This document shows positions 1-5,339 of a DNA stretch of 5,339 bases, piece by piece. Positions within the stretch are counted from its first letter, which is position 1; each line of letters opens with the position of its first letter. The notes below the pieces were generated by a model that searched no databases, was not told the DNA's origin, and saw only the letters and a list, made by a program, of their open reading frames with translations. This stretch comes from Chloroflexi bacterium RBG_16_68_14. Its GTDB lineage: Bacteria; Chloroflexota; Dehalococcoidia; DSTF01; RBG-16-68-14. A program made the translations under genes and the position numbers. The DNA is taken from assembly GCA_001796995.1 (NCBI GenBank), contig MGOB01000058.1, forward strand, positions 25,901 through 31,239, read 5' to 3'.

Positions 1-933
1 GAGCACTCCTGCCTCGACCGCGTCTACTTCGCCAACAGCGGCGCGGAGGCGAACGAAGGTGCCGTCAAGCTCGCCCGCAAGTGGGGCCGCGAGCGCAAGA
101 ACGGCGCCTTCGAGGTGATCTGCGCCCAGGACGGCTTCCACGGCCGGACGCTGGCGATGGTCACCGCCAGCGGCACCGACCGCTACAAGGAGCCCTTCGC
201 GCCGCTCCCGCCCGGCTTCGTCCACGTGCCGTACAACGACGTCGAGGCGATCCGCCGGGCGACCAGCGAGCGCACCTGCGCCGTGCTGCTCGAGCCGGTG
301 CAGGGCGAGGGCGGGGTGAACGTGCCCGACGACGACTACCTGCCCGCCGTCCGTCGCTGGTGCGACGAGCGGAACCTGCTCCTCATCCTGGACGAGGTGC
401 AGACCGGCATCGGCCGCTGCGGCGCGCTCTTCGCCTACCAGCTCTCGGGCATCGAGCCGGACGTGATGACGCTGGCGAAGGGGATCGCCTCCGGCGTGCC
501 CCTCTCCGCCATCCTGGCCAAGGAGCACTGCGCCGTCTTCACCCCCGGCGACCACGGCTCCACCTTCGGCGGCAACCCCCTCGCCACCCGCGCCGGCTAC
601 GAGGTGATGCGCTACATCATCGAGCACGACATTCCGGCCAAGGTGGCCGAGGACGGCCGCTACCTGGAGCAGCGCCTCCGCGGCCTGGAGGACCGGCTCG
701 ATCTGGTGACCGGCGTACGGGGCAAGGGGCTGATGTGGGCGGTGGCGCTGAGCAGGGAAGCGGCCCAGGAGGTGGTGCTGGCCTGTCTGGAGCGCGGCCT
801 CATCCTGAACGCCGTCCGTCCGGACGCCGTGCGCCTTCTGCCTCCGCTCACCGTCTCGCGGGAGGAACTGGACGAAGGCGTCGCTATCCTGGAGCGCGCG
901 CTGGCCGAGGTGGGCGGCGGGGCGACGAAGTGA
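1..933 (+). CDS. argD: Acetylornithine/ornithine-type aminotransferase, 5'-truncated by window edge
   Basis: This is a PLP-dependent class-III (fold type I) aminotransferase. ArgD transfers an amino group between glutamate and N-acetylglutamate semialdehyde to make N-acetylornithine in cytoplasmic arginine synthesis. The reading frame is open from base 1, and 310 residues are visible. The family is usually near 400, so roughly 85-90 N-terminal residues lie upstream. Visible landmarks, numbered in the fragment, are NSGAEAN at about 12-18, FHGRT at 46-50, EPVQGEGG at 98-105, DEVQTGIGR at 131-139, the PLP-binding lysine in TLAKGI at K160, GSTFGGNP at 186-193, and the C-terminal RLLPPLTVS segment. 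NSGAEANEG replaces the commoner NSGAEANEA. Class-III relatives such as ornithine, LysW-lysine or GABA aminotransferases share these motifs. The argG gene two positions downstream favours ArgD. The stop overlaps the next GTG start by 4 nt (GTGA). Confidence 0.88.
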   Translation, partial: EHSCLDRVYFANSGAEANEGAVKLARKWGRERKNGAFEVICAQDGFHGRTLAMVTASGTDRYKEPFAPLPPGFVHVPYNDVEAIRRATSERTCAVLLEPVQGEGGVNVPDDDYLPAVRRWCDERNLLLILDEVQTGIGRCGALFAYQLSGIEPDVMTLAKGIASGVPLSAILAKEHCAVFTPGDHGSTFGGNPLATRAGYEVMRYIIEHDIPAKVAEDGRYLEQRLRGLEDRLDLVTGVRGKGLMWAVALSREAAQEVVLACLERGLILNAVRPDAVRLLPPLTVSREELDEGVAILERALAEVGGGATK

Positions 934-1476
934 GCGCCCGGACGACACGTCGAGTCGCCAAGTCGAAGGCGACGCCCCGCAAGCGGGGCGAGCCGAAGGC
1001 GGCGCGCATGACGTCGACCGGGTACGGGTTCGGCAAGGCGAAGAGCGCGCCAGGCAAGCGTTTCCCCTGGCGGCGCGTCGACAGGTTGCTAAGGACAGCG
1101 CGCAACTACTGGATCGGCACAGCGGGCATGGATGGCCGGCCCCACAGCGCGCCGGTCTGGGGCGTCTGGCTGGACAGCCTGCTCTACTTCTCGACCGGCG
1201 AGGAGTCGCGCAAGGGGCGCAACATGCGATCGAACCTGCGGGTGACCGTTCACCCGGAGGTCGACAACGAGGCGGTGATCCTCGAAGGGACGGCGGAGCG
1301 GATCACCGACCGGTCGAAGCTCAGGCCGGTGTGGAAGGCCTACAACGCGAAATACAAGTGGGACGTGAAGGGCTACCCGTTCTACGTGGTGCGCCCGCAG
1401 ATCGCCTACAGCTTCAAGGAAGACCTGCTGGAGACGGCGACGCGCTGGCTGTTCCCAAGAAGGAGCGCTCGCAGGC

Positions 1477-1484
<8 letters not shown>
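930..1484 (+). CDS. Pyridoxamine 5'-phosphate oxidase-like (split-barrel flavin/F420-binding) protein
   Basis: The 184-residue product resembles the PPOX-like FMN/F420-binding split-barrel family, in which many members are uncharacterised reductases or oxidases. The core begins near residue 45. ARNYWIGT (57-64) is followed by DGRPHSAPVWGVW (68-80), LLYFSTG (84-90), SRKGRN (93-98), the strand VILEGTAERI (116-125), and a C-terminal GYPFYVVRPQIAYSF (148-162). This is the usual order of strands and cofactor-loop residues. I chose GTG 930 because it forms a GTGA overlap with argD and the frame has no stop before the domain. ATG 1008, with a GAAGG 8 nt upstream, would give 158 residues and still keep the whole domain. 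Residues 1-49 from the GTG are extremely basic: 16 Lys/Arg and one Glu. The 3' end overlaps argG by 8 nt. The substrate and cofactor cannot be read from sequence. It is not a recognised arginine-pathway enzyme. Confidence 0.75.
973..990 (+). repeat. 8-bp inverted repeat, potential tight RNA hairpin
   Basis: CGCCCCGC (973-980) and GCGGGGCG (983-990) are perfect reverse complements separated by AA. In RNA they would form about a 7-bp GC stem with a CAAG tetraloop. The repeat lies inside the basic 5' part of the PPOX frame, between the two candidate starts at 930 and 1008. No T-run follows, so it is not a typical terminator. It could affect translation if ATG 1008 is the true start, or it may simply reflect GC-rich coding sequence. 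Confidence 0.4.
1460..1465 (+). promoter_or_regulatory. Ribosome binding site of argG
   Basis: AAGGAG lies inside the end of the PPOX gene, with 11 nt between it and ATG 1477. That spacing is slightly long, but this is the best Shine-Dalgarno match nearby. It fixes the argG start and implies translation coupled to the upstream gene. Confidence 0.7.
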
Positions 1485-2727
<1,243 letters not shown>

Positions 2728-2783
2728 CAGGGCAGGCGCCTCCCCCGAACGGCCATCTAGCGCGTAAGCGACGCCTTAGGTAC

Positions 2784-2796
2784 GATAATTATAGCC
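2784..2796 (+). promoter_or_regulatory. -10-like element directly before ATG 2797 (leaderless promoter candidate)
   Basis: GATAAT at 2784-2789 matches TATAAT at 5 of 6 positions and sits in a local AT-rich island within GC-rich DNA. A start site 7-8 nt downstream of it would be at 2796-2797, the A of the following ATG. I see no Shine-Dalgarno between the two. No good -35 box is present at the right spacing (2760-2767), so the promoter call rests on the -10 element alone. Confidence 0.5.
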
Positions 2797-3156
2797 ATGG
2801 CTGCCGCGTCCACCGGCTGGACGGTAGTGTTCCGTGGCTGCGAGCAGGCCCAGCAAGACTGCGACTCGGCGCGCTTCCAGGTGACGCCACCGCAAGGGAA
2901 GTCCATCACCATCGAGGTGCGCACCACAGCGCAGATCGAACAGATCCTGGCCCGGGAGCTGGGAAAGCAGGCGCTGGATGCCCGCGAACGAGAGGCGATC
3001 CTTTCGCCTGCAGGGCGCAGGCTCATTGAGGAGCGTCTGGAGGAGAAAGGCCAGGTGGAGCCGCTTCTCTTCCTCGACTCCCGCCTGTTCCGAGCTTCCG
3101 GCGCGGAGCGCCGCCTGCTGGAACAGTGTGGCTTGCTGAGGCGCAGTCTGTCTTGA
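2797..3156 (+). CDS. Hypothetical protein, 119 residues
   Basis: I do not recognise this protein. It is likely a real gene: codon use is strongly G/C-ending like its neighbours, the frame fills the gap between argG and rsmG, and a -10-like element abuts its ATG. The N-terminal part looks strand-rich, with WTVVFRG at 8-14, ARFQVTPP at 25-32 and KSITIEVR at 35-42. The rest looks helical and highly charged, at about 43-58, 60-83 and 102-116, with the short segment PLLFLDSRLF at 89-98. Three cysteines (C15, C22, C111) do not form a clear metal site. There is no signal peptide or membrane helix, so it is probably cytoplasmic. The tail RRLLEQCGLLR is basic. Neighbouring rsmG could hint at a shared transcript, but 83 nt separate them and I infer no function. 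A GTG at 2827 is an alternative start with no better ribosome site. Confidence 0.7.
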   Translation: MAAASTGWTVVFRGCEQAQQDCDSARFQVTPPQGKSITIEVRTTAQIEQILARELGKQALDAREREAILSPAGRRLIEERLEEKGQVEPLLFLDSRLFRASGAERRLLEQCGLLRRSLS

Positions 3157-3210
3157 CCCATACTTCGGCAGGAACCCGGACGGGCACACCCGCAGATTGG
3201 GGAGCGTCGC

Positions 3211-3230
3211 GGGGAGGAGGGGGGAGGAGA
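3211..3230 (+). promoter_or_regulatory. Duplicated purine-rich ribosome binding site of rsmG
   Basis: Twenty consecutive purines contain two Shine-Dalgarno cores: AGGAGG at 3215-3220 and AGGAGA at 3225-3230. The second is 9 nt from ATG 3240 and is well placed. The first is 19 nt away and too far to use directly. This decides the rsmG start against the in-frame ATG at 3126. Confidence 0.75.
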
Positions 3231-3239
3231 CAACGGCAG

Positions 3240-3956
3240 ATGCTTCCAATTCTTGCAGAGGGCGCCCGCGAACTGGGCATCGAGCTGAGCCAGGAGCAGT
3301 TGGAGCGCTTCCAGCGCTACTATGAGATCCTCATCGACTGGGCCGAGCGCGTCAGTCTCACCGCGGTGCGCGACGAGGAGGGGGTCCAGCGCCGCCACTT
3401 CCTGGAGTCAGTTGCCCTCGTCTCGATCCTGCAAGGGGAGGGCCTCTCCCTACGGGACCGCCTGCTCATCGATGTGGGCAGCGGCGCGGGCATCCCGGGC
3501 ATCCCCCTGAAGATCGTGGAGCCCAGCCTCCGCCTCACCCTGGTAGAGGCGAAGCAGCGAAAGTCGGAGTTCCTCCACGCCCTGCTGCCAGAGCTGGGCA
3601 TGGCCGACGCCCTGGTCATCGGCCGGCGCGCCGAGGAGGTGGCGCGCGACCCGCGCCACCGGGAGCAGTACGATTTCGCCGTGGCGAAGGCGCTGGCGCC
3701 TCTGCGCACGCTGGCCGAGCTCACGCTGCCCTTCGTGCGCATGGGGGGCGTGGTGATCGCGCCGAAAGGCAAGGAGACGGACCAGGAGGTGAAGGAAGCC
3801 CAGGTAGCACTGGAGACGCTGAAAGGCGCGGTGCGAGCGGTAGAGCCGCTACCCCTGGCCGACCCTCCCCAGAAGGTGATCCTGCTGGACAAGGTACTGC
3901 CGACACCCGATCGCTTCCCGCGGCGGCCTGGCATACCGGCCAAGCGCCCCCTCTAG
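3240..3956 (+). CDS. rsmG: 16S rRNA (guanine-527-N7)-methyltransferase RsmG
   Basis: RsmG (GidB) uses S-adenosylmethionine to methylate N7 of G527 in the 530 loop of 16S rRNA. In several bacteria its loss gives low-level streptomycin resistance. The 238-residue product is within the family's usual range. Landmarks are the helical N-terminus with VSLTAVRD at 38-45, RHFLES at 52-57, the SAM-binding loop IDVGSGAGIPGIPLKI at 77-92, LVEAKQRKSEFL at 101-112, the FAVAKALAPL segment at 146-155, and the conserved C-terminal FPRRPGIPAKRPL. The RHxLDS motif of many homologues reads RHFLES here, a conservative Asp-to-Glu change. The start at 3240 is set by the purine-rich ribosome site. The common neighbours mnmG or parAB are not seen. 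An unrelated small gene and a membrane-protein gene flank it instead. Confidence 0.95.
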   Translation: MLPILAEGARELGIELSQEQLERFQRYYEILIDWAERVSLTAVRDEEGVQRRHFLESVALVSILQGEGLSLRDRLLIDVGSGAGIPGIPLKIVEPSLRLTLVEAKQRKSEFLHALLPELGMADALVIGRRAEEVARDPRHREQYDFAVAKALAPLRTLAELTLPFVRMGGVVIAPKGKETDQEVKEAQVALETLKGAVRAVEPLPLADPPQKVILLDKVLPTPDRFPRRPGIPAKRPL

Positions 3957-3977
3957 ACACCGCTGCTATCATCCCAC

Positions 3978-3996
3978 TGCCCGCGATCTGCGGGTA
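3978..3996 (+). terminator. Weak hairpin after rsmG, possible terminator
   Basis: TGCCCGC (3978-3984) can pair with GCGGGTA (3990-3996) around the loop GATCT, giving a 7-bp stem that includes one G-U pair. It lies 21 nt after the rsmG stop and before the next promoter, a sensible place for a transcript end. No T-tract follows, so intrinsic termination would be weak or factor-assisted. Confidence 0.35.
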
Positions 3997-4004
3997 CGCC
4001 CCGC

Positions 4005-4033
4005 TTTACGACACCGCTCAGGACGCCTATACT
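4005..4033 (+). promoter_or_regulatory. Sigma-70-type promoter of the Yip1-like gene
   Basis: TTTACG at 4005-4010 matches TTGACA at 4 of 6 positions. TATACT at 4028-4033 matches TATAAT at 5 of 6. The spacer is exactly 17 nt. The start site would be near 4040, giving a leader of about 60 nt before ATG 4101. Confidence 0.65.
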
Positions 4034-4054
4034 AGCGACAATTAGGAACGCGTG

Positions 4055-4076
4055 CGCGTCCCACGGACGGGACGCG
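4055..4076 (+). promoter_or_regulatory. Hairpin in the 5' leader of the Yip1-like gene
   Basis: CGCGTCCC (4055-4062) and GGGACGCG (4069-4076) are perfect reverse complements around the 6-nt loop ACGGAC. The hairpin lies between the predicted start of transcription (near 4040) and the Shine-Dalgarno at 4087. There is no T-run. It could stabilise the mRNA or affect ribosome access, but no known riboswitch or leader class was recognised. Confidence 0.45.
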
Positions 4077-4086
4077 GCAGAACGGC

Positions 4087-4093
4087 AAAGGAG
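4087..4093 (+). promoter_or_regulatory. Ribosome binding site of the Yip1-like gene
   Basis: AAAGGAG is followed by 7 nt and then ATG 4101, a near-ideal arrangement. The next codon is also ATG (4104) and another in-frame ATG occurs at 4110. Spacing favours 4101. Confidence 0.8.
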
Positions 4094-4100
4094 CGCTGCC

Positions 4101-4766
4101 ATGATGCCTATGCAACCCCGACTCGACCTGGCCATCCTGGCCGACCGTCTACAGCGGCTGCTCAGGCTGGATACCACCGTCTTCGAGGAGGTACGCCAGG
4201 ACCCGGCAGCCACCATACCCTCCGTCCTGGTCGCGGTCGCCGCTACGGCGCTGGCCGGACTGGGCGGCTGGATCTGGTGGATCGTGCAGGACTTCGGAGA
4301 CAGCGGGAAGGTGCTCGTTCAGTCCGTGATCCTGGGGAGCATCTTCTCCGTGGCCCTGTGGATCGTCTGGCTGCTGGTGGCCTGGGTGATTCTGACCCAG
4401 CTCTTCCGGGAGGAGGCGGACTGGCAGCAGATGCTGCGCACCATGGGCATGGCGGCCGCGCCCCTGGCCCTCTCCGTTGCCCTTTTCATCCCCGGCATCG
4501 ACTTTGGCGTTGGCCTGGCCTCCGTCGCCCTCTTCTTCGGCCTAACCGCCATCGCCATCCAGGCAGTGACCCCGGCCAACCCGGCCCGGGTGCTGGTGGC
4601 CAACCTAGCCGGCTTCGCCGTCTGGGCCATCGTCCTGGGGCTGCTGGTCAGCTCGGACGATTACCTGGCGCCGGGCGTCTTTCTCTTCGACGCCCCCAGC
4701 GAGATACTGAGCGAGATAGCCGACATCACCAACTTCGATATCGATTTCGGAGACCTGTCACAATAG
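4101..4766 (+). CDS. Yip1-family-like polytopic membrane protein
   Basis: The 221-residue product looks like a bacterial Yip1-domain membrane protein. In eukaryotes, Yip1 proteins act in vesicle traffic and have five helices; the bacterial members have no settled function. A soluble N-terminus (1-38) includes FEEVRQDP at 28-35, the typical lead-in. Likely membrane helices are at about 40-62, 75-101, 115-131, 135-156 and 164-184. The loop FREEADWQQMLRTMGMAAAP (102-121) fits the family's pre-helix-3 segment. Positive charges sit in the N-terminus and the loops near 103-113 and 163, which predicts an N-in, C-out topology. No Lys or Arg occurs after R163. The tail 186-221 carries D186, D187, D197, E201, E205, D208, D213, D215 and D218. 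The gene has its own promoter and terminator, so it is probably monocistronic. The family call rests on topology and local motifs; a generic membrane protein is the alternative. Confidence 0.7.
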   Translation: MMPMQPRLDLAILADRLQRLLRLDTTVFEEVRQDPAATIPSVLVAVAATALAGLGGWIWWIVQDFGDSGKVLVQSVILGSIFSVALWIVWLLVAWVILTQLFREEADWQQMLRTMGMAAAPLALSVALFIPGIDFGVGLASVALFFGLTAIAIQAVTPANPARVLVANLAGFAVWAIVLGLLVSSDDYLAPGVFLFDAPSEILSEIADITNFDIDFGDLSQ

Positions 4767-4787
4767 CGGCGCAGGTGCCGTGCTCCC

Positions 4788-4819
4788 CGAGGCCGGGCGC
4801 TGGCCCGGCCTCGCTATTT
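4788..4819 (+). terminator. Intrinsic-type terminator after the Yip1-like gene
   Basis: CGAGGCCGGGC (4788-4798) pairs perfectly with GCCCGGCCTCG (4803-4813) around the loop GCTG, an 11-bp GC-rich stem 22 nt after the stop codon. The following CTATTT has only a short T-stretch, so the hairpin is strong but the release signal is modest. Confidence 0.7.
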
Positions 4820-4847
4820 GAGCGCAAGGGGCTCCTCCCGCTAAGCT
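4818..4847 (+). promoter_or_regulatory. Candidate promoter for the MFS gene, abutting the terminator
   Basis: TTGAGC at 4818-4823 matches TTGACA at 4 of 6. TAAGCT at 4842-4847 keeps the key T, A and final T of the -10 box but matches only 3 of 6. The spacer is 18 nt. The start site would fall at 4854-4855, on the GTG start codon. The -10 is weak, so the call depends mainly on position. Confidence 0.35.
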
Positions 4848-4854
4848 CCCTTCC

Positions 4855-5339
4855 GTGACCGAGCTCTCCGTCCAGGACCGCCGCGCCTACCAGGCCAACA
4901 TCTGGAAGTCCTACGTCCTCCACTTCCTCATGCACTTCCAGCTCTGGTGGAGCATCTGGGTGCTCTACCTCATGGACATGCGCGGCTTCTCCCTCACCCA
5001 GATCGCCATCCTGGAGGCGCTCTTCTGGGGGACAGCCGTGCTGGCGGACGTGCCAACGGGAGGCGTCGCCGACCGCTTCGGCCGGAGGACCTCCCTCGCC
5101 TTGGGCGCGGGCTTTACCACCATCGCGGTGCTGACCTTCGGGCTCGCCACCAACTACTGGATCGTCGTCGTCTCGTACATGGCGTGGGCGCTGGCGTTTA
5201 CCTTCCTCTCCGGGGCGGAGTATGCCCTCCTGTTCGAGAGCCTGAAGGCGCTGGGGCGAGAAGGCGAGTTCCAGCAGGTAGCGGGCCGCTTTGGCGCGGT
5301 CTTCTCCTTCGCGGCGCTGGCCGGGGGGCTGGTCGGGGC
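4855..5339 (+). CDS. Major facilitator superfamily transporter, 3'-truncated by window edge
   Basis: This is the N-terminal portion of a 12-helix-type secondary transporter in the inner membrane; 161 residues are visible and the frame runs off the window. Likely helices are at about 17-39, 50-67, 81-99, 101-121 and from 146 onward. MFS motif A appears between helices 2 and 3 as GGVADRFGRRTSL (69-81). SGAEYALLFESLKALGREGEF (119-139) recalls an MFS subgroup with SGADxALLYDSL at this point, which includes putative efflux pumps. The substrate cannot be inferred. The in-frame TGA at 4819-4821 limits the frame upstream, and GTG 4855 is the first start after it. It precedes the first helix by a sensible 16 residues. 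I see no Shine-Dalgarno before it, so a leaderless start is likely. ATG 4930 would cut into helix 1. Confidence 0.88.
   Translation, partial: MTELSVQDRRAYQANIWKSYVLHFLMHFQLWWSIWVLYLMDMRGFSLTQIAILEALFWGTAVLADVPTGGVADRFGRRTSLALGAGFTTIAVLTFGLATNYWIVVVSYMAWALAFTFLSGAEYALLFESLKALGREGEFQQVAGRFGAVFSFAALAGGLVG

Noticed and set aside
81..929. + strand frame extending the PPOX gene upstream through argD
   Set aside because: The part before 930 is an Arg/Pro/Gly-rich out-of-frame reading of argD. Only the part from 930 or 1008 resembles a protein family.
3153..3158. TTGACC, a 5-of-6 match to a -35 box at the end of the 119-residue gene
   Set aside because: No -10-like sequence follows at 16-18 nt, so a dedicated rsmG promoter cannot be supported here.
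3126..3239. Longer rsmG start at ATG 3126
   Set aside because: It would overlap the upstream gene and add a non-conserved Gly/Arg/Thr-rich leader that includes translation of the ribosome binding site. ATG 3240 has a well-spaced site and matches family length.
2757..3398. - strand open frame (213 codons) across the 119-residue gene
   Set aside because: It has no recognisable domain, is Ser/Arg/Pro-rich, and conflicts with both the + strand gene and the rsmG start. The + strand frame has the promoter-like element and the better codon pattern.
4052..4858. + strand frame (268 codons) over the Yip1-like gene
   Set aside because: It is an Arg/Gly/Pro/His-rich out-of-frame shadow. The 4101 frame has the Shine-Dalgarno, five hydrophobic helices and a terminator after its stop.

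Overview
No new system stands out in this window. It is a compact, GC-rich stretch of bacterial chromosome with all six recognised genes on the + strand. The codons strongly favour G or C at the third position. Shine-Dalgarno starts are mixed with starts that look leaderless. Together with the style of the ArgG and RsmG proteins, this suits a high-GC lineage such as Chloroflexota (Dehalococcoidia-like), Actinobacteriota or a relative. That placement is an impression, not a result.

Region 1 (1-2727) is an arginine-biosynthesis block. It holds the 3' part of an acetylornithine aminotransferase gene (argD), a small split-barrel flavin/PPOX-family protein, and a complete argininosuccinate synthase gene (argG). 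Adjacent genes overlap by 4 nt and 8 nt, so the three are probably co-transcribed and translationally coupled. The PPOX gene is the unexpected member, because it has no known step in arginine synthesis.

Region 2 (2728-3956) holds an unrecognised 119-residue protein whose start codon sits directly behind a -10-like element, so its mRNA is probably leaderless. It is followed by rsmG, the 16S rRNA G527 methyltransferase, which has a strong duplicated purine-rich ribosome binding site.

Region 3 (3957-4820) is a self-contained unit. It has a recognisable promoter (TTTACG, 17 nt, TATACT), a 5'-UTR hairpin, a good Shine-Dalgarno, a five-helix Yip1-like membrane protein with an acidic tail, and an 11-bp terminator hairpin.

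Region 4 (4821-5339) is the 5' part of a major facilitator superfamily transporter gene. Its GTG start lies so close to the preceding terminator that its promoter must abut or overlap it, which again suggests a leaderless message. No gene-free gap exceeds about 150 nt. I saw no tRNA, rRNA, CRISPR array, insertion sequence or attachment site.

The points most worth checking are the PPOX gene inside the arg operon, the unrecognised small protein, and the recurring leaderless arrangement.
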